In this document: positions 8,426 through 17,016 of the stretch, in pieces
How the letters are laid out: each line of letters opens with the position of its first letter
How positions within the stretch are numbered: position 1 is the first letter of the stretch
Assembly (NCBI GenBank): GCA_032260385.1
Contig: JAVVEL010000004.1
Coordinates: 1-64,000, forward strand
Direction: 5' to 3'
Origin: UBA9300 sp032260385
GTDB lineage: Bacteria; Bacteroidota; Bacteroidia; Bacteroidales; VadinHA17
Length of the DNA: 64,000 bases
Notes under the pieces: model-generated
What the model saw: only the letters and a program-made list of their open reading frames with translations
Told to the model about the DNA's origin: nothing
Database searches by the model: none
Position numbers and translations under genes: made by a program

Positions 8426-8974
8426 TTGAGCATTACCGTCAATATAAGCGAAATAAGGTCAGGAAACAGAACTGAATTCGGAAAACTGGCAGATGAGAAT
8501 ATGGATTATATCTATAAAACAGCTCTCAGAATAATGGCAAACGAAGAAGATGCAAGGGATATGGTACAGGATACCTTCCTGACGGTGTGGAATAAAAGAA
8601 GATCAATAAAAAACAGTGAATCCCTGAAGCCCTACTTAAGTAAAATTGTGGTTAATAAATGCTATGATCAGCTGCGCAGGCGTAAAATAAGAAAGATGGA
8701 ATCCAGGATCGAAGATGAGTCCAAAATCAAATCAATTTTAAGTGATGAAGACCCTGGTAAGAAGCTTGAAAATGATGAAGCCATTTCTCTTATAAGAATG
8801 CTGGTTTCCGGATTGAGCCCTCGTCAGAGAATCGTATTTACCATGGTGGAATTAGATGAGATGAGTCATGATGAGGTCTGTGAGCTAACCGGAATGAAAA
8901 AGAACTCAATCAAAAGTAATCTGAGTCATGCCCGGAAAAAACTGGAGGAGAAATTAAAGGATTATTTAAGCTGA
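8426..8974 (+). CDS. ECF-type RNA polymerase sigma factor
   Basis: 182-residue extracytoplasmic-function sigma factor. Region 2 is at about residues 25-60 (YIYKTALRIM, DARDMVQDTFLTVW) and region 4 at about 128-178 (LSPRQRIVFTMVELDEMS, MKKNSIKSNLSHARKKL). No ATG lies in frame before region 2; a TTG at 8426 is the best start, and the next ATG would cut into region 2. The next gene follows after 6 bases and encodes a one-pass membrane protein, so it probably forms a sigma/anti-sigma pair with it. It differs clearly in sequence from the ECF factor at 10637. Confidence 0.88.
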   Translation: MSITVNISEIRSGNRTEFGKLADENMDYIYKTALRIMANEEDARDMVQDTFLTVWNKRRSIKNSESLKPYLSKIVVNKCYDQLRRRKIRKMESRIEDESKIKSILSDEDPGKKLENDEAISLIRMLVSGLSPRQRIVFTMVELDEMSHDEVCELTGMKKNSIKSNLSHARKKLEEKLKDYLS

Positions 8975-8980
8975 AAAACG

Positions 8981-9460
8981 ATGAATAAATTAGACCGATT
9001 AATAAGGCAGTTACGTATGCATAAGCCGGAAATACACGACAGGAAAGTATTAAAGGAGGGTATTATGCAAAAAATAAGCAATACGAACAGGAAAGTGGAT
9101 TATCTATTCGGCTGGACTGAAATAACATGGTTAAGAAGATCCCTGTCAATTGCTGCCGTTTTAATTGCAGGACTCTTTGTGGGTCAGCAATTATTTCTTG
9201 TTAACCGGATAAGCGGGATAGAGGAGCGTATGGTAGGTTTCAATACCGATAATATACTGGAATTTCAGAGAGAAAATGTTATTGCAAATCAGGTTATTAT
9301 GCAAGATCCGGAAACTTCAATCCTTGCCGATAGTATTAAGGTTTCCACGGATGACCTTCTTAAGCTTATAAGGGAATACAGGGAGTTGCAGGATAAATAT
9401 CAACAAATTATCGGATCAAAAAAGAAAGGGATAAATAATCACGCTGTGCAAAAACTATAA
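8981..9460 (+). CDS. Single-pass membrane protein, candidate anti-sigma factor
   Basis: 159 residues without a recognised family. A basic cytoplasmic N-terminus of about 50 residues precedes one membrane helix (about 52-74, SLSIAAVLIAGLFVGQQLF), followed by roughly 80 charged residues predicted outside. This layout, and its place 6 bases after an ECF sigma gene, are those of anti-sigma factors in Bacteroidota, where such proteins are often too divergent to match a domain. The C-terminal part is helix-prone with many Glu and Lys, perhaps a coiled coil (DDLLKLIREYRELQDKY). It is followed after 3 bases by a lipoprotein gene. Confidence 0.55.
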   Translation: MNKLDRLIRQLRMHKPEIHDRKVLKEGIMQKISNTNRKVDYLFGWTEITWLRRSLSIAAVLIAGLFVGQQLFLVNRISGIEERMVGFNTDNILEFQRENVIANQVIMQDPETSILADSIKVSTDDLLKLIREYRELQDKYQQIIGSKKKGINNHAVQKL

Positions 9461-9463
9461 GCA

Positions 9464-10501
9464 ATGAAAAGAAAGATCAATATAATGTTACTGGGCCTTG
9501 GCATGCTTATTATGGCTTCCTGCGATAGGCCCGATGCACTTGTAATAAATATCATAAGGGAGGATGGCTCAGTAAGCAGAAAAATTATCCTTACCCATTC
9601 AAAGAATGAATTCGACCTTGATGATTGCCAGGTGCCTGTTGACAGCACATGGAACATAACAAGAAAATATGATGTCTCTGAAAAGGGGGATACCACTTAT
9701 ACTCTCACAGCCACCAGGGATTTTAATTCGGTAGAGGAATTGAACCGGATGTATGATAGCTACGGGGGGGCAAATGAAGGGATGAGCAGAAGGGCTGATT
9801 TTAAGAAAAAGTTCAGGTGGTTCAATACACACTACCATTTTAATGAGTATGTAGGCAGGGCAATAGAAGGGATACCCCCGCATGAATTTTTTAACGCTGA
9901 GGAGCTAAATTACTTTTATATGCCTGATAAGCTTGTTGAAATTGCACTGGAGGGCTCAGACAGCAGCCAAATAAGGGAGACGATTTTAGAGCCATTGGAA
10001 GAAAAGACAGAACAATGGATTGGCAGAAGCCTTGCAAGGGCTTTTGTGAACAAAATAATCGATACCGTAAGTACCAATCCTGAAATTAAGATCGATACAG
10101 GCCGCCTGCACTTCAAGGAAGATGAAATAACTGCATCTATACTGTTTGAGGAGATGGAAGAGCAAGAATTCGTAGACAGCCTTTTGGGTCCGGGTTTATA
10201 TGAAGCCCACAGTGCACTGAATGACACACTTATTTCTGAGCTTGAGGATGAATTCAGCCTTGCGTTAAATACAGATTCATATCTGATCCAGACAATTATG
10301 CCCGGAGAACTGGTGGCTACCAATGGATATATCGATGAAGACGGTAATGTGGTCTGGGAAGTAAAGGGGGAGGTACTTCTGTCAGATGATTATAATATGT
10401 GGGCTGAATCAAAGGAGAGAAATACCTGGGCATGGATATTAACGGGATTGTTTTTACTATTTGTTATATCAGGTTTGATCACCAGGACATTCAGGAGATG
10501 A
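9464..10501 (+). CDS. Lipoprotein with C-terminal transmembrane helix, unknown function
   Basis: 345 residues. The signal peptide ends in a lipobox (IMASC, Cys20). The body is about 300 acidic residues with no recognised domain. It ends with a hydrophobic helix (about 321-341, AWILTGLFLLFVISGLI) and a basic tail RTFRR, so the protein could be held in the inner membrane at both ends. It is the third gene of a tight operon after the ECF sigma factor and the one-pass protein (gaps 6 and 3 bases), which suggests a role in sensing or in the envelope response governed by that sigma factor. The function is unknown. Confidence 0.6.
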   Translation: MKRKINIMLLGLGMLIMASCDRPDALVINIIREDGSVSRKIILTHSKNEFDLDDCQVPVDSTWNITRKYDVSEKGDTTYTLTATRDFNSVEELNRMYDSYGGANEGMSRRADFKKKFRWFNTHYHFNEYVGRAIEGIPPHEFFNAEELNYFYMPDKLVEIALEGSDSSQIRETILEPLEEKTEQWIGRSLARAFVNKIIDTVSTNPEIKIDTGRLHFKEDEITASILFEEMEEQEFVDSLLGPGLYEAHSALNDTLISELEDEFSLALNTDSYLIQTIMPGELVATNGYIDEDGNVVWEVKGEVLLSDDYNMWAESKERNTWAWILTGLFLLFVISGLITRTFRR

Positions 10502-10574
10502 TCAGGGCAGGAAGCCCCGGGGCTCATCTGAAAACTGTCCTGTATTATTTTTTGCCTGCATCAAAATAACAGAG

Positions 10575-10606
10575 AGAAAACGGCAGACTCCATAAGGAGA
10601 CTGCCG
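10575..10606 (-). terminator. Rho-independent terminator of the ECF sigma gene at 10637
   Basis: Inverted repeat CGGCAGACTCC / GGAGACTGCCG (10581-10606, one mismatch, 4-base ATAA loop). On the minus strand it is followed by GTTTTCTCTC, so it serves the minus-strand sigma gene. The plus-strand operon ending at 10501 has no T tract after this stem. Confidence 0.65.
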
Positions 10607-10636
10607 CCGACATTAATTGGAAACTGACTGGTCTGG

Positions 10637-11152
10637 CTAACGGTAATCATCGAGTAATTCCATTAGCTTCTTCCTGGTGAAAAATATACGACTTTTTACT
10701 GTTCCGATTTTAAGATCAAGCTTTTCAGCAATTTCCTTATATTTAAATCCCTGAACGTGCATCATAAAGGGTACCTTAAATTCATCCTCAAGGCTTTCAA
10801 TTACTTTTTCAAGCTCATTGACCGAATAATTCGACTCGGGAGAAATAAAACCTGAATCCTGTGGCAGATTAAGGAAATAAAGATCCTGGGAACCGTCAAT
10901 TATGGTGTTTTCCTTGACTGACCGCCTGTAATTATTTATAAAAGTGTTCTTCATTATTGTAAATACCCAAGCCTTGAGATTAGTGTAATCAACAAACTTA
11001 TCCTTGTAGGTTATAGCCTTCATGTATGTGTCCTGCACCAGGTCTTCAGCCCTGGTCTGGTCTGTAGTAAGACTGAGTGCAAACTTCATCATGTTGTCTT
11101 CGAGGCTTACCAGATTCTTATTGAATTCAACTGTTGTCATTGTTTTTATCAT
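10637..11152 (-). CDS. ECF-type RNA polymerase sigma factor
   Basis: 171 residues. Region 2 includes LTTDQTRAEDLVQDTYMKA and AWVFTIMKNTFINNYRR. Region 4 includes VPFMMHVQGFKYKEIAEKL followed by KIGTVKSRIFFTRKKL. The pattern is that of the abundant Bacteroidota RpoE-like sigma factors that have no adjacent anti-sigma gene; none is seen here. Translation may begin at the first ATG (11152) or four codons later. It has the second-best primary-type promoter of the window (11173-11204) and a clear terminator (10575-10606), so it is a one-gene transcript. Confidence 0.92.
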   Translation of the reverse strand: MIKTMTTVEFNKNLVSLEDNMMKFALSLTTDQTRAEDLVQDTYMKAITYKDKFVDYTNLKAWVFTIMKNTFINNYRRSVKENTIIDGSQDLYFLNLPQDSGFISPESNYSVNELEKVIESLEDEFKVPFMMHVQGFKYKEIAEKLDLKIGTVKSRIFFTRKKLMELLDDYR

Positions 11153-11449
11153 TTTGGGTGTTTAATTGAAATCAAAATTAATTGAACAAATTCGGATAAA
11201 CAAATCCTAATATCCTAAAATGCCCTTTTTAGTGAAGTTGTCTAAATAGAGAACTATCTTTAATAAATTAGTAAACAGTAGAATAGCTCTTATATCAGAT
11301 TGTTCATACAAATTATTTCTAAATAAGAATCAGAAGAAATATTTAATCAAAATATTTACCTCGATTTATTGGCAAACTAAAGGAAGACCCCCATGCAATA
11401 TTCTTTTACTATATTTAAATTCATTTAACTGGATAAATCTGGATAGGAG
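11153..11449. other. Divergent intergenic region
   Basis: 297 AT-rich bases between the divergent sigma and hydrolase genes. It holds the sigma promoter at 11173-11204. Beyond that, no open frame, repeat or RNA fold was seen by eye. The hydrolase gene has a GGATAGGAG sequence directly before its ATG, a possible ribosome-binding site. Confidence 0.5.
11173..11204 (-). promoter_or_regulatory. Bacteroidota primary-sigma promoter of the ECF sigma gene
   Basis: On the minus strand: TTTG (11204-11201), 20-base spacer, TAATTTTG (11180-11173). Both boxes match the -33/-7 consensus exactly with near-ideal spacing. The start point would be near 11167, giving a short leader before the ATG at 11152. Confidence 0.7.
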
Positions 11450-12280
11450 ATGGAAATAAAATTAAGACCTGCCGGAACGGCCGAATTATACGGAATTTAT
11501 TTACCGGTCAAGAAGGCCGTGGCATGCATAATATTGGTCCATGGCCTTGGTGAGCATATTGGCCGATATAAGGACATGGCAGCATTTTTTAACGAAAACA
11601 AGTATTCGTTTATCGGACCTGATTTGCCGGGACATGGAAAGTCCCCGGGCAAAAGAGGACATATAAGGGATTTTAGTCTGTACAACAATATCATTGATGA
11701 AGTGGCCTCCTATGTAAGGGAGCATGAGGGTGATATTCCCCTGGTTCTGTATGGAAACAGTCTTGGAGGGAGTATAGCTCTTAATTATCTGGTGACCGGT
11801 AAAAATATTCATAGCGGGATAATAACTTCTCCCTGGCTTAAATTGAGCTTCGAACCACCTGGGATTAAAGTACTTCTTGCACGGGTCTTCAGCGGATTGA
11901 TTCCCTCGCTTTTACAAGATTCAGGGCTTGATCCTGATGACCTTTCTCAAGATAAAAATGTGGTTAAGAATTACAGGTCGGATCCGCTGGTTCATTCTTT
12001 GATTTCGTTAGGCCTCTATGTTGCTGCAAGCCGTAATGCTTCTGCTTTATTGGAATGCCGGGACAAGCTGCAGGTTCCTGTTCTGATAATGCATGGAGGA
12101 TGTGACAGAATATTGTCTGCTGAAGGATCTGAAACCTTTGCCGGGAATAACAGGATGGCGGAATTAAAGATCTGGGCAGATGGATTCCATGAGCTTCATA
12201 ACGAGGTATTCCGCGAAGAGGTATACGTTTATATATTAAAATGGTTAAATAAAAGGTATGAAATTCAGAACAGAAATTGA
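11450..12280 (+). CDS. Alpha/beta hydrolase, monoacylglycerol-lipase type
   Basis: 276 residues, serine aminopeptidase S33/monoglyceride-lipase group. The nucleophile is Ser104 in YGNSLGG, the acid is Asp219 in HGGCDRI, and the histidine is His247 in DGFHELHNE. The oxyanion region is VHGLGEHIGRY near 30-40, with PDLPGHGKSPGKRGHI typical of lysophospholipases and monoacylglycerol lipases. No signal peptide is seen, so it is probably cytoplasmic. The last 23 bases overlap the GSCFA gene in another frame. Confidence 0.85.
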   Translation: MEIKLRPAGTAELYGIYLPVKKAVACIILVHGLGEHIGRYKDMAAFFNENKYSFIGPDLPGHGKSPGKRGHIRDFSLYNNIIDEVASYVREHEGDIPLVLYGNSLGGSIALNYLVTGKNIHSGIITSPWLKLSFEPPGIKVLLARVFSGLIPSLLQDSGLDPDDLSQDKNVVKNYRSDPLVHSLISLGLYVAASRNASALLECRDKLQVPVLIMHGGCDRILSAEGSETFAGNNRMAELKIWADGFHELHNEVFREEVYVYILKWLNKRYEIQNRN

Positions 12281-13244
12281 CATCAGGCCCGCGCCTGTGA
12301 AAGCAGGGTATGACACTCCTGTAATGTTGACCGGTTCGTGCTTTGCCGGGGAAATCGGGAAGCAGTTCTCCAATGGCAAAATGAAAGCGCTGATAAATCC
12401 TTTTGGAGTTATATATAATCCTTTATCAACATCACGCTCTTTAGAACTTATTATGGAGGGTAAAGAATTCACAGCAGAGGATCTCTTCCATTACGATAAT
12501 AAATATTTGAGTTTCTTTCATGATACAGGTTTTTCTTCCCGCAACAGAATTGAGATACTTGATAAAATTAACCGTTCCCTTTCAGATGCCGGCAGCTTCC
12601 TGTCCGGTGCTTCCTTCCTGTTCATAACCTTTGGCACAGCCTGGGTTTACAGGTGGAAGGAGAATAACAGGGTGGTGGCCAACTGCCATAAGATCCCGGC
12701 AGCCAGATTTACCAGGGAGCTTCTTAAACCGGAGGATATTATATCAGAATGGCTGGGTATTATTGAGAAACTGGAAGATTTTAACACCGGGCTCAACATT
12801 GTTTTTACTGTCAGCCCTGTTCGTCACCTTAAGGACGGTGCCCATGGCAACCAGCTTAGTAAGTCTATCCTCCTGGTAGCAATAAACGAGTTACTATCAT
12901 TAAACGGTAAACTGTCTTATTTCCCTTCGTATGAGATAATGCTGGATGAACTCAGGGATTACAGGTTCTATAAAAAAGACATGGTTCATCCTTCTGAAAC
13001 CGCAGTGGATTACATATGGGAGAAGTTTAAGGATTGCTATTTTACTGACAATACAAAGACCGTCTACGAAAGGCTTGTAAAAATTACTGAAGCGGCAAAG
13101 CATGTTATTACCGGTAATGACAGTCATGACAATGCTAAATTCGGCAAAACAATACTGGGCAAAATAGAAATGTTACTGAACGAATACCCGGGTATTGATC
13201 TGGAAGAGGAAGAAAAATATTTTAAAAGTCTGCTGAACAAATAA
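12258..13244 (+). CDS. GSCFA domain protein
   Basis: 328-residue protein of the GSCFA family, named for a motif seen here as TGSCFAGEIG (Ser27). The family resembles SGNH/GDSL hydrolases: the early serine block, an asparagine block (LINPFGVIYNP), and a late Asp-His block (KDMVHPSETAVDYIW) that would complete the catalytic site. It is found widely in Bacteroidota and has no assigned substrate. It overlaps the upstream lipase-like gene by 23 bases, which hints at coupled expression of two hydrolases. There is no signal peptide. Confidence 0.88.
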   Translation: MKFRTEIDIRPAPVKAGYDTPVMLTGSCFAGEIGKQFSNGKMKALINPFGVIYNPLSTSRSLELIMEGKEFTAEDLFHYDNKYLSFFHDTGFSSRNRIEILDKINRSLSDAGSFLSGASFLFITFGTAWVYRWKENNRVVANCHKIPAARFTRELLKPEDIISEWLGIIEKLEDFNTGLNIVFTVSPVRHLKDGAHGNQLSKSILLVAINELLSLNGKLSYFPSYEIMLDELRDYRFYKKDMVHPSETAVDYIWEKFKDCYFTDNTKTVYERLVKITEAAKHVITGNDSHDNAKFGKTILGKIEMLLNEYPGIDLEEEEKYFKSLLNK

Positions 13245-13303
13245 ACTTTTTGTCTAAATAAGTGTTTGTAGATTTAAACAGACATTATTTTAAAAAAAAG
13301 GAA

Positions 13304-15736
13304 ATGACAGAAGGCTGCAAAACGAGGGGATTAAACCCTGTGCAACTGCGATTATATTTTTTTACAATTTTTCTGGCTTTATTTACTTTTCCTTTAATGT
13401 CACAGGAAAAGGAGGGCCGGGTAAAGGGTCGTGTTTATAATGAAGCAACCAATGAAGGAGTTCCTTTCGCCACGGTTGTTATTTCAGGTACAAGCACCGG
13501 GGCCATGACCGATTTTGACGGTAATTTTACCTTTACAGGGATAGAGCCCGGATACATCCAGTTAAAGGCTTCTTCTGTGGGATATGAGACCTATGTTTCA
13601 AATTCTTTCCTGGTAACAAGGGATAAGGCAGTTACTGTTGATTTACCCCTGCTTGAGATGGTTGTAGGGATTGAGGATGTTGTGGTTAAACCTTCCCCTT
13701 TCAGAAAGAAACTTGAATCACCTGTTTCAGTGCGTATTATAGGCATACAGGAGATAGAGAAGAGCCCGGGGGGTAACAGGGATATTTCAAAGGTGATCCA
13801 GTCATTCCCCGGAGTGGCATCCACGCCTGCCTACAGGAACGATGTTATAGTAAGGGGTGGCGGACCAAATGAGAACAGGTTCTACCTTGATGAGATAGAG
13901 ATACCCTACCTTAATCATTTTTCAACCCAGGGAGCTTCCGGAGGTCCTGTTGGTATTATTAATGTTGATTTTATCAAAGAGCTTAATTTTTACTCGGGTG
14001 CTTTTCCTGCTTCGCTTGGAAATGCCATGAGTTCAGTTTTGAGTTTCAGGCAGATAGACGGTAATGATGAGAAGATGAAATTCAGGGCAACGGTGGGAGC
14101 ATCTGACCTGGGACTTACCATTGATGGTCCCACAGGCAAAAACAGCACTCTCATTATGTCGGCCAGGAGGTCCTACCTTCAGTTTCTGTTTTCCGCCATT
14201 GGCCTGCCCTTCCTGCCGACCTACAATGATTTTCAGTTTAAACACAAGACAAAAATATCTGATAAAGGAGAACTCACAGTACTCGGTATTGGCGCCCTGG
14301 ATGATTTTGAATTGAACAGGGAGGCTGATGATACGGAGTACCAGAGGTATATACTTGATTTTATCCCCGTACAGAAGCAATACAGTTATACCTTTGGAAT
14401 AAGGTATAAGCATTTCCGTGACAGGGGCTATGATACCTGGGTAATCAGCAGGAGCTATCTCAATAATCTCCAGTACAAATATGCCGGGAATAACGAGGTG
14501 GATTCACTGAAGGTTTTCGATTACAAATCAGGCGAGGGCGAGAATAAGTTCAGGTATGAAAGGAACACTCAGTACAACAACGGGTTCAGGCTTGAATACG
14601 GGGTATCCTATGAAAATGCTCTTTACAGGAATGCTACTTTTCAGAAATTATTTATAGGATCTGCTGTGCAGGCAATCAGTTATGATGCTTCCATAAGGCT
14701 CAATAAATATGCTGCCTTTGGTCAGGTTTCAAAGAGCTTCCTCAACAATGGCCTCACTCTTTCGCTTGGTATCCGTGCGGATGGGGTAAACTACACTGCA
14801 AACATGGCGAATCCACTGAATAATCTGTCTCCCAGATTATCACTTTCATATAATTTCAACGAACAATTCAGTTTCAATTTTAACACTGGCAGGTTTGTAC
14901 AGTTGCCTCCATACACTACAATGGGTTATGCTGACGAAGATGGCACCTTCATTAATAAAGAAAACGGGCTAACCTATATAAAGAGCGATCATATTGTTGC
15001 TGGATTTGAGTATATTCCCGATGAATCAATACAGGTAACAGTTGAAGGTTTTTATAAGAAGTACTCAGACTATCCCTATTCAGTCAGGGATTCCATTCCC
15101 TTGTCAAGCAAGAGTGCTGATTTTGGGACCTTCGGAGATGAAGAGGTATTGTCAATATCAGAAGGACGTGCCTATGGCTTTGAATTTCTCGGGAGGCTGA
15201 AAAATTTTAAAGGAACCAACCTTGTTATGTCGTATACCCTCGTAAGGAGTGAATTTAAAGGGCTTGACGGCAGCTATATCCCAACGGCATGGGACAATAA
15301 ACATCTTTTTAATCTCACCGCCACCCGTAAATTCAAAAACAACTGGGAAGCAGGTATTAAATGGAGATTTATCGGTGGTTCACCCTACACACCATGGGAC
15401 CTGGAGAAATCGTCTGACAGGCTTGCATGGGATGTACGCGGACGTGGTTACCTGGATTATTCCCTTTTTAACACGGAAAGGTTAAAGGCCTTCCACCAGC
15501 TGGATATAAGGATTGACAAGTCATTTTTCTTTGACAGGTGGACACTTATGATATATGCCGATGTACAAAACATTTATAATTTCAAGGCAGATCAGCCTCC
15601 CATACTGGTCCGTGAAACTGATGAGAACAATGTTCCACTTGTTGACCCCGGAAACCCGGATAAGTATGAGTTAAAATATATTGAGGGAAGAGTCGGGAAT
15701 GTTTTGCCTACTGTCGGAATAATAGTTGAATTCTAA
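13304..15736 (+). CDS. TonB-dependent receptor with carboxypeptidase-like N-terminal domain
   Basis: About 810 residues. The ATG at 13304 is preferred over a GTG at 13262 because it places the signal peptide (YFFTIFLALFTFPLMSQ) near the start. The domains are a carboxypeptidase-regulatory-like (CNA-B type) fold (GRVKGRVYNEATNEGVPFAT), then the plug (VIQSFPGVASTPAYRNDV, VRGGGPNENRFYLDEIEIP), then a long beta-barrel ending in a terminal aromatic (GIIVEF). It imports a ligand across the outer membrane using ExbB/ExbD/TonB energy. No SusD partner is adjacent, so it is not a classical glycan-uptake pair. The next gene, 12 bases on, encodes a DUF2271-like lipoprotein. Confidence 0.9.
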   Translation: MTEGCKTRGLNPVQLRLYFFTIFLALFTFPLMSQEKEGRVKGRVYNEATNEGVPFATVVISGTSTGAMTDFDGNFTFTGIEPGYIQLKASSVGYETYVSNSFLVTRDKAVTVDLPLLEMVVGIEDVVVKPSPFRKKLESPVSVRIIGIQEIEKSPGGNRDISKVIQSFPGVASTPAYRNDVIVRGGGPNENRFYLDEIEIPYLNHFSTQGASGGPVGIINVDFIKELNFYSGAFPASLGNAMSSVLSFRQIDGNDEKMKFRATVGASDLGLTIDGPTGKNSTLIMSARRSYLQFLFSAIGLPFLPTYNDFQFKHKTKISDKGELTVLGIGALDDFELNREADDTEYQRYILDFIPVQKQYSYTFGIRYKHFRDRGYDTWVISRSYLNNLQYKYAGNNEVDSLKVFDYKSGEGENKFRYERNTQYNNGFRLEYGVSYENALYRNATFQKLFIGSAVQAISYDASIRLNKYAAFGQVSKSFLNNGLTLSLGIRADGVNYTANMANPLNNLSPRLSLSYNFNEQFSFNFNTGRFVQLPPYTTMGYADEDGTFINKENGLTYIKSDHIVAGFEYIPDESIQVTVEGFYKKYSDYPYSVRDSIPLSSKSADFGTFGDEEVLSISEGRAYGFEFLGRLKNFKGTNLVMSYTLVRSEFKGLDGSYIPTAWDNKHLFNLTATRKFKNNWEAGIKWRFIGGSPYTPWDLEKSSDRLAWDVRGRGYLDYSLFNTERLKAFHQLDIRIDKSFFFDRWTLMIYADVQNIYNFKADQPPILVRETDENNVPLVDPGNPDKYELKYIEGRVGNVLPTVGIIVEF

Positions 15737-15748
15737 TTTAGACTTAAA

Positions 15749-16504
15749 ATGAAAAATTTAATAGCCATACTCATTATTTTATCTTTATCATATTCATGTT
15801 CCCTGAAGTCGGGTCAATCTGATGCCACGGAAGAGGAGGATATTCTTTATTTCACAAAAAATGAAAACAGTATAGGACCGTGGATAACTGTTGAATTTCA
15901 GAAAGGCGAGTCATTTTATTATCCCTTAATGGCGATATGGCTGGAAGATCTGGAAGGTAATTATATCCAGACCCTTTTTGTGCCGGAATCGGTTGCCACT
16001 TCAGTTTACAGGTTCGGGGAAGTGAAAGACGGAAAATGGGAAGCAGGTGTAAGGAGATGGCCTCAGACACTCCCATACTGGGCTCATAAGAGGAATATAA
16101 AAGCCTCCGACGGCCTTTTTATGCCTGATCCTGATAATCCGGTACCGGATGCATATAGTGGCGCCACCCCCATTACAGGTTTTGTTATGTCGGCACGGGC
16201 TGATGAGCCGGTGGAAAAGCCCGTGAATGTAATGCTGGAGCTTAACCAGAACTGGGACTGGAACGAATACTGGACCAATGATAAGTATCCCGGTGATGAG
16301 TATTATCTGAGATCGTGTCAGCCGGCTGTTGTTTACAAGGCAACTATCAATCCGGCATTTCCGGACAGGGAAGTCGTTATGAAGGCAATCGGACACAGCC
16401 ATCCCTCAGGCAGCACGGGCGAGTTGTTCAGTGATCTGAGTACGCTAACAACAGCTCTCACTATAGCAGATTCAATAAATGTATATATTGGTAAGGTGAA
16501 ATGA
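15749..16504 (+). CDS. DUF2271-like lipoprotein
   Basis: 251 residues. The signal peptide ends in a lipobox (SYSC, Cys17). The body resembles DUF2271 proteins: LMAIWLEDLEGNYIQTLFV, an RRWPQTLPYWAHKR block, DAYSGATPITGF and, near the end, LSTLTTALTIADSINV. The family has no firm function but often occurs with iron, heme or flavin-related envelope genes. It follows the TonB-dependent receptor by 12 bases, so the two probably form a receptor/surface-lipoprotein unit. The domain assignment is from memory of motif patterns and is moderately certain. Confidence 0.6.
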   Translation: MKNLIAILIILSLSYSCSLKSGQSDATEEEDILYFTKNENSIGPWITVEFQKGESFYYPLMAIWLEDLEGNYIQTLFVPESVATSVYRFGEVKDGKWEAGVRRWPQTLPYWAHKRNIKASDGLFMPDPDNPVPDAYSGATPITGFVMSARADEPVEKPVNVMLELNQNWDWNEYWTNDKYPGDEYYLRSCQPAVVYKATINPAFPDREVVMKAIGHSHPSGSTGELFSDLSTLTTALTIADSINVYIGKVK

Positions 16505-16506
16505 TA

Positions 16507-16878
16507 CTAGGGTGAGTCTATAAGTATCTTTTTTACGCTACGGGTTTTATCCTCAAATTCTATGGTTACGAGGTATATACCTTTCTGAACGTTGGAAAAA
16601 CTAATTTCAGCCCTGTTACGCGGGTAATTATACTTTTCCCTCGTAGTCTCCTGACCGATTATGTTGGTTAGCCTGACAAAGGTAAAAGCCTTGTCACTCG
16701 TAATTGTAAAGCGGTTGTTTGTTACGGGGACGGGAAAGATTTTTATATTTGTATCTTCTTCAAAGGAATTTTCAGTAATCAGGCTTTTTTCGCCGGCAGA
16801 GTTTATTTCCTTAGACTGGCCCTCAGCAAGTCCTGAGCCCAGGAAGATAAGTAATATGGAAAGCGTAATTAACCTCAT
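16507..16878 (-). CDS. Small secreted protein consisting of a T9SS type A sorting domain
   Basis: 123 residues: a signal peptide (1-20, ending AEGQ), about 25 linker residues, then a C-terminal domain typical of type IX secretion cargo. That domain contains IFPVPVTNNRFTITSD, VRLTNIIGQE, NVQKGIYLVTIEF and KSVKKILI-like KTRSVKKILI. Such domains normally sit behind a large enzyme or adhesin and direct it to the cell surface, but here there is no passenger domain. It could be a remnant of a larger gene or a small surface-displayed protein. It converges on the DUF2271-like gene with 2 bases between stop codons. Confidence 0.75.
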   Translation of the reverse strand: MRLITLSILLIFLGSGLAEGQSKEINSAGEKSLITENSFEEDTNIKIFPVPVTNNRFTITSDKAFTFVRLTNIIGQETTREKYNYPRNRAEISFSNVQKGIYLVTIEFEDKTRSVKKILIDSP

Positions 16879-17016
16879 TTAAAGGCCCGGTTTTGTTTAT
16901 TTATACGCAAATATCGTGCTAAAGATACAAATTTTTATCTAATTTGATATTTTGAGCAAAGTCCTATGTTCATGTGACCCAGATTTTTCAAAGTTTTAAA
17001 AAAACACTAATTTCGC

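Noticed and set aside
13262..13303. GTG start for the TonB-dependent receptor
   Set aside because: It adds 14 basic residues before the signal peptide; the ATG at 13304 gives a normal signal peptide.
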